IMG/VR virus record: IMGVR_UViG_3300005831_000060
Location: 1-64,000 of that record
DNA length: 64,000 bases
Source of the DNA: a virus
Reading direction: 5' to 3' (one strand)
Part shown: positions 17,853 through 25,986 of the stretch, piece after piece
Numbering within the stretch: position 1 is the first letter of the stretch
How the letters are laid out: each line of letters begins with the position of its first letter
Made by a program: the position numbers and the translations under genes
The notes under the pieces: generated by a model
What the model saw: only the letters and a program-made list of their open reading frames with translations
Databases searched by the model: none
What the model was told of the DNA's origin: nothing

Positions 17853-18002
17853 TTACTTCTTCTGAGTAGGTGTCTTTTCTAACTTATTAGACTTAACTAG
17901 GATCCCTCTCCTGCGAGTACTCCATCCATTCTTACTTTGGTCGCATGTTGGACAGTTTGGTACTTTGTTTGTTGGTGGTGTTACCGGTTTCTTTAGAATC
18001 AT
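17853..18002 (-). CDS. Small zinc-ribbon-like protein (49 aa) overlapping the gene before terL
   Basis: ATG at 18002, TAA at 17853. The product is MILKKPVTPPTNKV, then PNCPTCDQ, a basic patch STRRRG and a Lys-rich tail, so it has a proline linker, one CxxC pair and a charged end. The first 71 bases overlap the 3' end of the 217-aa gene in another frame, and the rest fills the gap before terL. Coding is supported by the sensible composition and gap fit. Function unknown. Confidence 0.6.
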   Translation of the reverse strand: MILKKPVTPPTNKVPNCPTCDQSKNGWSTRRRGILVKSNKLEKTPTQKK

Positions 18003-18585
18003 GTTTATTTGGTTTAGTGTTGATGTCGCCTTTGGTTAGTGGGGATAGCCCGCCGCGTAAATGTTTTGGTACAGTACCCTGGACAATCATTGATACCATA
18101 GAAGCTTTGGTCTGGATTAGTGTTACGATATCTTCTAATACATTGTTAATGATATCTATGTTAGTACTATACGATATAGTATCCGGACCGAAGTTCTTTT
18201 CGATGCGAGGAGTAGTTTCCATTAACATCTCGCGAAACTGATCCATCTTTTTATCATAAGCATAGACATCTTTATCCTCATCTTGTACAATTTCCTTGTC
18301 ATAACATTTGATTGCCTCAATCGTTAGCTCATGCCATTCCTTACCTAGAGTATTATAAATGGAATAGTCCTCATCATTAAATGCAACCATGGCTGCTTCT
18401 CTTTGTTTATCTACATAAGGTACATCGCGTATAGGATTATCATAGGATATATCGCATACTAAGAATACATACAATAATATCTGATTTCCTATTTCCAGGT
18501 CCTTATTTATAATCTTGTTGAATATCTCGCTGGTTAGTGAATTCTTATCCACTATTGTTCTGGATTTATCTAACATGAATTTCAT
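17932..18585 (-). CDS. Helical protein A of a tandem paralogous pair (217 aa)
   Basis: Shares a scaffold with the adjacent upstream gene: hydrophobic FLVCDISYDNPIRDVPYVDKQREA here versus FLLCDLTEENQLRDVPSAKKEEEA there, and a closing RGGLSPLTKGDI versus LSPLSRGNI. The C-terminal 30 residues are Thr/Lys/Asn-rich. It overlaps its paralogue by four bases and a small ORF at its other end. Position before terL would suit a small terminase or packaging accessory, but no HTH is obvious. Confidence 0.65.
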   Translation of the reverse strand: MKFMLDKSRTIVDKNSLTSEIFNKIINKDLEIGNQILLYVFLVCDISYDNPIRDVPYVDKQREAAMVAFNDEDYSIYNTLGKEWHELTIEAIKCYDKEIVQDEDKDVYAYDKKMDQFREMLMETTPRIEKNFGPDTISYSTNIDIINNVLEDIVTLIQTKASMVSMIVQGTVPKHLRGGLSPLTKGDINTKPNKHDSKETGNTTNKQSTKLSNMRPK

Positions 18586-19196
18586 AATCCATCCTCCCTA
18601 TCTGCCAATGAAGGTAATGCTATATTACCCCTACTTAACGGTGATAACGTAGTACCACCCCTAACTCGCTGTGTCATAGCTTCTCTACGCACTGCTGCTA
18701 TTACATTGATCTTTGATTTCTTTACAGCGTCTAGTTTCTTCAGGCCCTTGGTTATGATTGCTGAGTTTGAAACAAAGGTTGTTACACCATTCTTAAAGTT
18801 CTCTACCGTTTCCGGTTTAGTTTCTTCAAGTACATTCCTTAACTCATCTGCTTTAATATCAAAGGCTTCCAATATTCTTTCTTCTGGTATTGTGTTGTAC
18901 TTAATAAAGCAAGCAATGGCCGGCTCTAGTACTTTTAATTCTGCTTTGGTGAATACCCTGGATTTATTTCCAAAGGCATGGAACTTAGCTTCCTCTTCTT
19001 TCTTAGCCGAAGGCACATCGCGCAGTTGGTTCTCTTCTGTTAAATCACATAAGAGAAATATGAAGTAGAATAACTTATGTGCTTTTTCTTTATCTTCTGC
19101 TGTATCCCAGTTCCATAGATCACGGAAGGGTTTGAACATAAAGAATATTTCATCTGTTATTATGCGTTCCTTTCTAAACTTAAATCGTATTGCCAT
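18582..19196 (-). CDS. Helical protein B of a tandem paralogous pair (204 aa)
   Basis: I chose ATG at 19196 (MAIRFKFRKERI), which aligns with the start of paralogue A (MKFMLDKSRTI) and avoids overlapping the 68-aa gene; an ATG at 19229 is possible. Largely alpha-helical with a conserved core CDLTEENQLRDVPSA and a C-terminal RGGTTLSPLSRGNI. Immediately upstream of paralogue A with a four-base overlap. Function unknown; packaging or head role inferred from place. Confidence 0.65.
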   Translation of the reverse strand: MAIRFKFRKERIITDEIFFMFKPFRDLWNWDTAEDKEKAHKLFYFIFLLCDLTEENQLRDVPSAKKEEEAKFHAFGNKSRVFTKAELKVLEPAIACFIKYNTIPEERILEAFDIKADELRNVLEETKPETVENFKNGVTTFVSNSAIITKGLKKLDAVKKSKINVIAAVRREAMTQRVRGGTTLSPLSRGNIALPSLADREDGL

Positions 19197-19197
19197 A

Positions 19198-19404
19198 TTA
19201 TATTGTTGGTTGTTCATATTGTTCGCCACATTTAGAGCAGGTTAACAATACATACATAGTTGCATCATCGTATACGAATCCATCCGACTCGTGTCTACAT
19301 GGCTCACCAGATTTAGTTGGAGGTGGTAGAGGGGACCGGCCTAAAATTTGCAAGATCCCCTCTACTAAACTCTCTTGATTATCTTCGAAATTACTTCGAC
19401 TCAT
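19198..19404 (-). CDS. Small zinc-ribbon protein (68 aa)
   Basis: Contains PCRHES followed by a second pair CSKCGEQYEQ near the C-terminus, a Cys/His layout of a single zinc ribbon. The first 35 residues form a helix plus a proline stretch (GRSPLPPPTK). Ends one base before the next gene's start. Likely a small nucleic-acid or protein-binding factor; no specific family recognised. Confidence 0.55.
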   Translation of the reverse strand: MSRSNFEDNQESLVEGILQILGRSPLPPPTKSGEPCRHESDGFVYDDATMYVLLTCSKCGEQYEQPTI

Positions 19405-19630
19405 AATGCACTAAGTCCTTGGTATTGAACCGTTTCTCCTGGGCCTCAAATGTAGTTGTAAACCAAATACATGTGATTCCGAATAGCACTGGTTTGCTAT
19501 CTTTAAATGAACTCTTGTCGTCTCTAAACGAAGTCTTATCAATTGACTTGACCATCATAATTGGTTTGCATGGTAAATCTTGTTTAAGTGTTACCAAGTC
19601 CCCCGGTGTGAAAAATACTTTTTCTTCCAT
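19391..19630 (-). CDS. YodC/DUF2158-like small protein (79 aa)
   Basis: The pattern FTPGDLVTLKQDLPCKPIMMVKSID ... CIWFTTTFEAQEKRFNTKDLVHY follows the DUF2158 layout (F-x-GD-V-LKSG-MTV ... C-WF ... F-L), a small beta barrel found in many phages and proteobacteria. Molecular role unknown. It overlaps the following gene by 14 bases. Confidence 0.6.
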   Translation of the reverse strand: MEEKVFFTPGDLVTLKQDLPCKPIMMVKSIDKTSFRDDKSSFKDSKPVLFGITCIWFTTTFEAQEKRFNTKDLVHYESK

Positions 19631-19672
19631 TATCTATTACATTTGCTATTTAATATACATCATATAGTTTAA

Positions 19673-19891
19673 TTACTTAGCAGTCTTCGTTGACTTAAGA
19701 ATACCACCTATTTTTAATCCTAGTATTCCACCTTCTTTATGTTTCCACTTCGCAGCATTCTGTGCAAAGATCGCGCGCTTCTTAGTTACTGGGTTCTTAC
19801 TATGAGTAAGTTCCTCTGTGCTCTTACCTGTAGCCTTTTTAGTTGCTGTGAACTTTCCTTTGTTCTCTGGTTTGATATGTATTGTTGACAT
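19673..19891 (-). CDS. Small basic protein (72 aa), likely virion-associated
   Basis: Lys-rich sequence with the phrase GKFTATKKATGKSTEEL and then NPVTKKRAIFAQNAAKWKH. This style recurs in small proteins encoded beside virion genes of Bacteroidetes phages, as I recall it. Its ATG shares a base with the stop of the 359-aa gene, so it is translationally coupled. Possible DNA-binding or internal head protein. Confidence 0.55.
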   Translation of the reverse strand: MSTIHIKPENKGKFTATKKATGKSTEELTHSKNPVTKKRAIFAQNAAKWKHKEGGILGLKIGGILKSTKTAK

Positions 19892-20970
19892 TATTTATTA
19901 TTTAAAAGATCCACACCTTGTTTAACCCAATAAGTTCCTGGTATACCACGCTCTGCAGTTTTTGCTAATGAACCTAGTATTGGTTCTGTTTCACTCCATC
20001 CCAGTTTAGTAGCTTGACCAGCCAGTACTTTACCTAACTCTTGATCAGCTTTCTTTGTTATGTATCTCGATAAGAATCCAGAAGCTTTACCAGCATAGAT
20101 GGCAGCCCCACCTAATAATACCATATCGATAGGTGAGTCAGTTATCTCTGCTCTACCTGATGCCTGGTTATACCATTCAGGAGATTTCCTCCATGCTTGA
20201 ACAGTAGAGTCAAGTTGGGCCGGTGATAATTCTTTCCGGGGAATTAACTTACCACCTTCTTGATATATACTAGGTGTGAAATTAGTTGACTTGGATAGGT
20301 TTAAATGTTCCGGCCGGTTAGGTTCTGCACCAAACAATCTTTTGTAGTAATCAGGACTATACAATTCCCTAGTCTGTCTAGATGGAAAATAACTTCCATC
20401 CTTTCCCCATTCTCCGGCGTAGAATCCATCTGCACCATGGTACTTAGATTCATTACTGAATGTTGGGTGATTAGGTTTCTTCCAAGTATCTGTACCATGT
20501 CCATCTGAATCTCTCTTAGCATAATCACCTGATTTCCAGAATCCCTGCACATCATAAGCTCCCTGATCCATCATAATATCTCTACCTTGTTTAGCAGATT
20601 CTGCTTTAACCCAGGCATCAAAATTAGGTTTCTCTTCAGGCGTTAGTTCTGTATTATACTTACTCTTGAACATAAACTCTGGATCCTGTTCTGGTATGAT
20701 TGGTTTCGTTCTTAGTAAACCTCCTTGTTGAAACTTCCTCTTAGCAGGCCATCTCGGGTTCTTATTTCGTGGTGAAGTATCACTCCCCGGGTTTGATGTC
20801 GGGGAGGCTACCTTATTTCGTTCAGTCATTGTATTGACTTTCTTTCCAACCTCTGCTCTCCCTCGATTAACTTTGGGAGTAGTGTTGGGTAGCATCGTGG
20901 ACTTATCCGTTTCTGGAAACATCCTTACGATACCACTCCTTCTTCCAGCTAGTAACTTAGTCATTGTCAA
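19891..20970 (-). CDS. Virion-type protein with a HPTFSNESKY motif (359 aa)
   Basis: The N-terminal 100 residues are basic and Pro/Asn-rich. The middle (about 120-230) carries FDAWVKAESAKQGRDIMMDQGAYDVQGFWKSG, then KKPNHPTFSNESKYHG and GKDGSYFPSR, a module I associate with large internal virion proteins of Bacteroidetes and related phages. The C-terminus has hydrophobic helices (IDMVLLGGAAIYAGKASG) that could contact membrane. It pairs with the following 459-aa gene. Likely an ejected or internal protein; catalytic function not evident. Confidence 0.55.
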   Translation of the reverse strand: MTMTKLLAGRRSGIVRMFPETDKSTMLPNTTPKVNRGRAEVGKKVNTMTERNKVASPTSNPGSDTSPRNKNPRWPAKRKFQQGGLLRTKPIIPEQDPEFMFKSKYNTELTPEEKPNFDAWVKAESAKQGRDIMMDQGAYDVQGFWKSGDYAKRDSDGHGTDTWKKPNHPTFSNESKYHGADGFYAGEWGKDGSYFPSRQTRELYSPDYYKRLFGAEPNRPEHLNLSKSTNFTPSIYQEGGKLIPRKELSPAQLDSTVQAWRKSPEWYNQASGRAEITDSPIDMVLLGGAAIYAGKASGFLSRYITKKADQELGKVLAGQATKLGWSETEPILGSLAKTAERGIPGTYWVKQGVDLLNNK

Positions 20971-22350
20971 CTATTTAGCTAATTGAATATCTTTTTTTGA
21001 TGCTATAGCTCTAGCAGGTATAGGTCGTAACCTAGAGAGAGGCTGATTATCAAAAGCTCTTGGAGTATTCTCTGTAACTTGCTGTGATAGTACTCTTGGA
21101 TGAGATGTAGCTAACTGAATCTCTTCCCTTGGTGCTGCTAGTTTAGCAGGTATAGGTTGTATTTGGTGAAGTGCTTGAGTATCGAAATCTGTTGGATAAG
21201 ATCTAACTAAACGAACATCTTCTCTTGGTGTACGTATTATACCAGACAGTGGTTGTATTCTAGAGACTGGTTGCTCAGATCTTGTACTGTTCATAGCAGT
21301 AGTATGGTTAGCAGTACCAGTATCACTTTTTGTCGAAGCAGCTGGCTGTAGCGATTTAGGTACTATAGGAGAACTAGCTTTTGCTTTTTGATCTACCTTA
21401 GGAGTAACTGGTGGATTCTGTTTAGGTGGAGTTATATCACCACTCTTGGTTCCACCTGGTGTAACTACTTTAGTATCACTGACTTTAGTGGGACCATTAG
21501 TCTTGCCTGGGTTTGCTACCCTTGTAACATACTCTGACCTCTTTGGTTTCTCTGAATGAGATCCAATAAAGTCGGCAAGCGTTCCGGCAACCCCAATCCC
21601 CGCAACTCCATAACCTATCTTCTTAGCGGTAGATCCTCTTGGAGTAATTGCTTTAACACCTGAAGATACTGCGCTCTTGGTTCCACTTGCTATTTTACTA
21701 GGGATTCCCTTGATAGCATTTTTAGCATCAATACCTGCAACGTGTACCTTAGTAGTCCATGGTATAACTGGTTCAACAGAGCCCGGTTTAAGACCGCCCA
21801 TAAATGATCCAGCCTCAGCTTTACTTAGTTCAGTAAATGCATGCGCTGCACTAGGCTGTGCTGTTGCTTGAGTTGTAAATGAGAATGGTGCATGCGGTGT
21901 ACCGGTTCCAGGTTTACCCGGATTCCGTACTATATTTTGTGCTTGAGATTTAATAAACTGTTGTCCCTCTTTAGCAGCAAATTGTTTACCTTCTCTAGCT
22001 GCATACTGAGTAGCATACTTACCATATTTTACTCCACCAACATATCTTCCTGGTATAGGAGCAATACCAGTGATAAGCGGTTGGTGTCTTATAGCAGAGT
22101 GCCTAGCTTCTTCTTCTGGAGTTAGTACATTGAATGGGTTATCTGCAAATTTATCAACTGCCTTAGCATATTGACCAACCCTACCAGTAATAGCACTGAT
22201 GAAATCGCGAGCAGTCTTTGGTATGTAGTTATTATATAGGTATTCGGCTCCAGTATCTACAGCATCAGATGCCCTACCAGGTAAATCCCAAGATTCTCTT
22301 TTATACTTTATATCACCCAGTGGGCGTATACCTAATTGGTTGTTATCCAT
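20971..22350 (-). CDS. Proline-rich virion-type protein with C-terminal repeats (459 aa)
   Basis: An Ala/Gly helical N-terminal half is followed by a Pro/Thr/Lys-rich linker (about 255-350). The last 110 residues hold three degenerate repeats of the form QPLSxIxPxPxxIxxPREDVRLxxSxP (at roughly 355, 395 and 435). A short hydrophobic segment around 245-262 (GYGVAGIGVAGTLADFIG) could span a membrane. It ends directly at the start of the 359-aa gene. Probably an internal or ejection protein; no enzyme motif seen. Confidence 0.5.
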   Translation of the reverse strand: MDNNQLGIRPLGDIKYKRESWDLPGRASDAVDTGAEYLYNNYIPKTARDFISAITGRVGQYAKAVDKFADNPFNVLTPEEEARHSAIRHQPLITGIAPIPGRYVGGVKYGKYATQYAAREGKQFAAKEGQQFIKSQAQNIVRNPGKPGTGTPHAPFSFTTQATAQPSAAHAFTELSKAEAGSFMGGLKPGSVEPVIPWTTKVHVAGIDAKNAIKGIPSKIASGTKSAVSSGVKAITPRGSTAKKIGYGVAGIGVAGTLADFIGSHSEKPKRSEYVTRVANPGKTNGPTKVSDTKVVTPGGTKSGDITPPKQNPPVTPKVDQKAKASSPIVPKSLQPAASTKSDTGTANHTTAMNSTRSEQPVSRIQPLSGIIRTPREDVRLVRSYPTDFDTQALHQIQPIPAKLAAPREEIQLATSHPRVLSQQVTENTPRAFDNQPLSRLRPIPARAIASKKDIQLAK

Positions 22351-22390
22351 AATTATTAGAGTTTATATTTAAACATTATTATGTTGATTT

Positions 22391-23263
22391 TTAATACCCC
22401 ACTATATCAGTAGGCTTCTGTTTATACTTACAATCCATTCTACTATCATAGTACATTCCATCCCAAGTTTCATACACTGCCTGCAATTCCAAGTTCTCAT
22501 CCCAGAAAACTCTCATAGGATAACAAGGATGAAACTCATACCCACTCTCATTAACAACCACAAGTACCTTCTCTATTATCCTAGAAGGGTCCCCTGTAAG
22601 TGTCTGGTATATAGCTAACTGTATTGAATAATGCATCCAATTACAATCCTGCAAATACCTGAATGGTCCGGACATATTTTTATATCTACGACTTATCGGA
22701 TTATAGTAACTTTTTTTCTTAAGAGGATCCTTTAGGAACTTAAAATCGTATATCATATAATCATACTCATCAGTACCCGGTCTCTTCCTCTTCAATATTA
22801 TATCACTCTGACCAGCTAATCTAAGTTCTTCTGAATACACAAGTAACTCAGTCCTAGCTAATTCGTATCCTTTGTTCTTAATTTCTTGAATCAATGTAGG
22901 AACCCACTTAGCCTTAGGACTATTAGGTATATCCTTCTCATCAACGGTCTCACCATTAAGTAACTTCTCTCCATATTCATGAAGTCTAGTACCCATCCTA
23001 CTGGCCTCAACCCATTCCTCCATTACTTCTTTATAATCACGTCCGTAGTACTGTGACTTCTTATCTTTAGTAACTCTCCTAGCAACATCCTCCTGTATAA
23101 ATTCCTCATACTCGAACTCCTTTATTAAAGTAGTCACACTATTGAACTCAAAATTCTCATCATCCAACATAATATAGGTATGGGTATCTTCGATAAACCC
23201 TACCTTCTTATCCATAGAAATGTTATCCAGTAATCTTCCGTTTACTTCTAGCTTTTCTCTCAT
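22391..23263 (-). CDS. PD-(D/E)XK nuclease (290 aa)
   Basis: RecB/Cas4-exonuclease-like signature: GTRLHEYGEKL at residues 91-101, then RTELLVYSEELRLAGQSDII (138-156) giving the acidic D154, and MIYDFKFLK (170-178) giving the D-x-K half of the active site. Such phage nucleases resect or degrade DNA during recombination or host takeover. It overlaps the upstream GIY-YIG gene by 41 bases. Confidence 0.75.
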   Translation of the reverse strand: MREKLEVNGRLLDNISMDKKVGFIEDTHTYIMLDDENFEFNSVTTLIKEFEYEEFIQEDVARRVTKDKKSQYYGRDYKEVMEEWVEASRMGTRLHEYGEKLLNGETVDEKDIPNSPKAKWVPTLIQEIKNKGYELARTELLVYSEELRLAGQSDIILKRKRPGTDEYDYMIYDFKFLKDPLKKKSYYNPISRRYKNMSGPFRYLQDCNWMHYSIQLAIYQTLTGDPSRIIEKVLVVVNESGYEFHPCYPMRVFWDENLELQAVYETWDGMYYDSRMDCKYKQKPTDIVGY

Positions 23264-23726
23264 ACTTCTTATTATACTTATTAACGATAGAACTACTTAT
23301 ACCAGAAACCATTGCTATCTGTTCATCAGTAGGAATCGTAATTCCCATCTTAAACAAAACTCCAATAGCCTCTCTAACTGTCTTAGCATGAGTACTTCTA
23401 CTATTCTTACTCCTTCCATGTACTCCAGCTTCTCCACCCTTAGTAGAATTAGTAAGCATATGTACTTGCCCATATTTATCGATAAAGGCCTCCTCCGCCG
23501 CAAGTGCTGCATCCATACTAGCATAAACTCCTAGTGTAATCACACCCACATGCTTCCCAGCATTAACCAATCCATATAACCACTTCTCTTTAGCAGTCTT
23601 ACTCCTAGCACAATCAGATATATGCTGACCAAACCTAATGATAGGAGTCTTAGCAGTATACCCTATGTACTTGATATTATCCTTAGTCTCTTCGAACAGA
23701 GCATACACATAGTATTTACCCCTCAT
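23223..23726 (-). CDS. GIY-YIG nuclease with HTH tail (167 aa)
   Basis: The N-terminal domain shows the GIY-YIG plan: YYVYALFEE ... IKYIGYT, a following Arg in PIIRFGQH, and EEAFIDKYG as the metal-binding Glu region. Residues 118-160 form an HTH (IPTDEQIAMVSGISSSIVNKY) that resembles the tail of the upstream 266-aa protein. It could be a free-standing homing endonuclease or a repair-type nuclease. Confidence 0.7.
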   Translation of the reverse strand: MRGKYYVYALFEETKDNIKYIGYTAKTPIIRFGQHISDCARSKTAKEKWLYGLVNAGKHVGVITLGVYASMDAALAAEEAFIDKYGQVHMLTNSTKGGEAGVHGRSKNSRSTHAKTVREAIGVLFKMGITIPTDEQIAMVSGISSSIVNKYNKKYERKARSKRKITG

Positions 23727-24516
23727 TCACAGATATATTTAGTTTCTTTATATAGGTCCTATCAATTATCTTACTAGCCGTGGGTATAGAAATTCCAGCA
23801 ACTTCTGCTATCGCAGCCTGGGTAATAACAACACCTTCCTGTACCAACAATTCTATAGCCTCTAATATTGAATGCACCGTTCTTAACTTCTTAGTCAACC
23901 CGGTATCCTCCCAGTAACTCTTAACAGCATATATAGACTCTTCAGTAAACTCAGCTACTTCCTTAGTCTTATACTTAGTATCGATAGTCATGAATGATCT
24001 CATCTCATCCAGGTATCTACCTCTAATGATTCTACCGGCTTTTCTTCTAACATCATTAGTACAATCCTTACTAATCCACACATCTCTATAAGCAAATATC
24101 TTATCACTTAATGTAGGTAGTATTGAAGTGATATCTTCTAACGCATAGGCATCTTCCACCGCCTTATGTAGAATATCATCACTAACATTATATGCATATG
24201 AATTTCTAAACCTAAACTTTATCAATATAGCAATTACATCTACCTGTTTAGCATTCAAACACCTTAAGGCTAGTGCATTCTGGAATATTAATTGATACTC
24301 TCCTAATAAAGGAAGCATGAATGGTAACATATTAAATGTTATTCTCATATGGTATTCATCAGTAATAACCCAACCCTCTTCATTCCAATCATACCCATTA
24401 GGGCAGTCATTGGCATTAGACCATTTAATAGATCCAAGCATATCCAGTACACTAACTGGGTCAACAATCTGTGGTACTATCTTAGTCTTCTTCTCTCTAA
24501 CAACTATCTCAATCAT
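23716..24516 (-). CDS. HTH protein, first gene of the leftward operon (266 aa)
   Basis: First leftward gene after the divergent junction, with an 11-base overlap into the GIY-YIG gene. The body is helical without a recognised domain. Residues 222-255 (VVITQAAIAEVAGISIPTASKII) form a clear helix-turn-helix. The same tail style occurs in the GIY-YIG protein. It may regulate the leftward operon or act in replication; this is inference. Confidence 0.6.
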   Translation of the reverse strand: MIEIVVREKKTKIVPQIVDPVSVLDMLGSIKWSNANDCPNGYDWNEEGWVITDEYHMRITFNMLPFMLPLLGEYQLIFQNALALRCLNAKQVDVIAILIKFRFRNSYAYNVSDDILHKAVEDAYALEDITSILPTLSDKIFAYRDVWISKDCTNDVRRKAGRIIRGRYLDEMRSFMTIDTKYKTKEVAEFTEESIYAVKSYWEDTGLTKKLRTVHSILEAIELLVQEGVVITQAAIAEVAGISIPTASKIIDRTYIKKLNISVNEG

Positions 24517-24972
24517 GCGTCTTTACTATAAACTTTAAAAAATGGTCGAACTCGCTTAACATATAACATGTGTAATCGACCAAAAGTTTCAGTTCCCTTA
24601 CTACTCCTACGTTCTAGAAGTTTTGTATATTCTTATTATAGTTAAAATACTCGTGGTATGCATGTTGTAGTATCTGTAAATATAGGTACCTCATATAAAC
24701 TACCCCCGGTCTATTTGTAGTTGGGTATGGATATTCATTCTACTATCCGGGTACACCTAGCTTAGTATGGTACTATTGTATTCTATATAAAATTACTTTG
24801 TGTACATGATAGTGTATAGGTCATATACTTTGAGCCCCGTCAGGTTTCCCAGGGGAAATGAAATTCTAGTTTGGTCACCGGGGTACCCCATCAAACAAAA
24901 GCGATATTTCCACTACACCAGCATTAACTTACCTGACGAGGAATAAACTTCGTAGGTTTAATTTTACATACT
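24517..24972. promoter_or_regulatory. Divergent intergenic region between the leftward and rightward gene blocks
   Basis: 456 bases without a gene, where transcription must start in both directions. An inverted repeat TGGTCGA/TCGACCA lies near 24542-24577 in front of the leftward operon. A strongly structured segment (24835-24941) lies in front of the rightward genes. No promoter box could be fixed with confidence. An origin of replication is possible but unsupported. Confidence 0.5.
24835..24941 (+). ncRNA. Structured leader or ncRNA at the divergent junction
   Basis: CCCCGTCAGGT (24835-24845) pairs with ACCTGACGAGG (24931-24941) at 10 of 11 positions. Inside are a TTTCCC/GGGAAA hairpin (24845-24858) and a TTTG/CAAA stem enclosing the palindrome GGGGTACCCC (24880-24889). 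The 107-nt multibranched fold ends 31 bases before the first rightward start codon, so a leader switch or small RNA are both possible. Confidence 0.45.
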
Positions 24973-25194
24973 ATGAAAAGATTTAATGCAGATCAAGGCA
25001 GAGACCTACTGATCATCGTTGTGAGTTTATTATTTATAGCACTCTTCATGTGTATAAGGAAATATGCTATCAGTGTCAACCCTAAGGACATTGAATTCCT
25101 AGGCACCTTAAGCCTTGGTATCTTTATCTTCTATGTAGCGGCTATTGTGTTTATTATCAAAGTTGTTAGATCAATCAAATATCCTAATAACTAG
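24973..25194 (+). CDS. Small membrane protein (73 aa)
   Basis: First rightward gene. Two hydrophobic segments, about residues 11-27 (LLIIVVSLLFIALFMC) and 44-64 (LGIFIFYVAAIVFIIKVV), separated by a polar loop, with a basic N-terminus. Probably a two-pass inner-membrane protein; role unknown. Confidence 0.6.
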   Translation: MKRFNADQGRDLLIIVVSLLFIALFMCIRKYAISVNPKDIEFLGTLSLGIFIFYVAAIVFIIKVVRSIKYPNN

Positions 25195-25196
25195 CC

Positions 25197-25325
25197 ATGA
25201 AGAAGATAAACGACGCACAATACATACTGATTATTAACTATTTTGTTGATATGATGTTTAGCAATGATATCAGAGTTGAATATGCAGCACAGATGAGTCA
25301 CATTGAATTCGTTCTTAATTATTAA
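25197..25325 (+). CDS. Very small protein (42 aa)
   Basis: ATG at 25197 two bases after the preceding stop, TAA at 25323-25325; product MKKINDAQYIL...IEFVLNY. Tight spacing and ordinary codon use support it. No motif recognised. Confidence 0.5.
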   Translation: MKKINDAQYILIINYFVDMMFSNDIRVEYAAQMSHIEFVLNY

Positions 25326-25366
25326 TCTTAACAACCTCGCGATGTATAGGTCAATCGTATACTCAA

Positions 25367-25588
25367 ATGACATATTACACAATTATAAAGTTACCCAGCT
25401 CTCCAGTAGAAGGTCGGTTTGATGCTGATGAGGCATATAATTTTCTAGTAAATATTATTAAGACAGAGGATGTTGCTGATGTTTTACCATTCAATAATAA
25501 AGGCAGGAATATCCTTCGATTAAAACATAATAACGGTAGTAAACAGTATATTGAAATTATTAAACACTCTAACAAATTAGAATCATGA
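25367..25588 (+). CDS. Hypothetical protein (73 aa)
   Basis: Small alpha/beta protein (MTYYTIIKLPSSPVEGRF...). Overlaps the next gene by four bases (ATGA), so it belongs to the same early-type operon. No family recognised. Confidence 0.55.
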   Translation: MTYYTIIKLPSSPVEGRFDADEAYNFLVNIIKTEDVADVLPFNNKGRNILRLKHNNGSKQYIEIIKHSNKLES

Positions 25589-25836
25589 AACAATACCAAA
25601 TTAACATGACGTACATGAACAACCCAGTGATGAGGATAGTGAATGAGGTATTCAATGCGCCTCATCATGGTATGTTGTGGACTATTACCATTGTGTTTGT
25701 TAACGATGATGGTGTGTGTTACAAAGAAGAAGCCACTGTATGTACAATAACAGGCCCAAAGACAATAAGTAAGAAACGCTTTGTTACCGGCGCTTACTTC
25801 GTATCTAAATGGTGGAACCACCGCATGCCTTCCTAA
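25585..25836 (+). CDS. Hypothetical protein (83 aa)
   Basis: Starts with MKQYQINMTYMNNPVM and has beta strands typical of a small single domain. Coupled to the upstream gene by a four-base overlap and followed at once by a terminator hairpin, so it closes the operon. Function unknown. Confidence 0.55.
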   Translation: MKQYQINMTYMNNPVMRIVNEVFNAPHHGMLWTITIVFVNDDGVCYKEEATVCTITGPKTISKKRFVTGAYFVSKWWNHRMPS

Positions 25837-25849
25837 TCTCTCGTGAAGT

Positions 25850-25878
25850 AATCCTCTAGTAATAGGGGATTATTTTTT
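25850..25878 (+). terminator. Intrinsic terminator
   Basis: Stem AATCCTCT/AGGGGATT (one wobble) with a six-base loop, followed by six T residues. Confidence 0.8.
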
Positions 25879-25986
25879 AACGAATACGACATCTAACTAG
25901 ACACCAGCCCAACCATTAGCGAGCGATCGGCAGTGCGCGACTGTACGTGGTTTTCGCTTCTTTTTCCAATCTTTAAAACTCATACT

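Noticed and set aside
24517-24972. Defined replication origin
   Set aside because: No iterated protein-binding repeats or clear unwinding element; only inverted repeats that fit a regulatory role.
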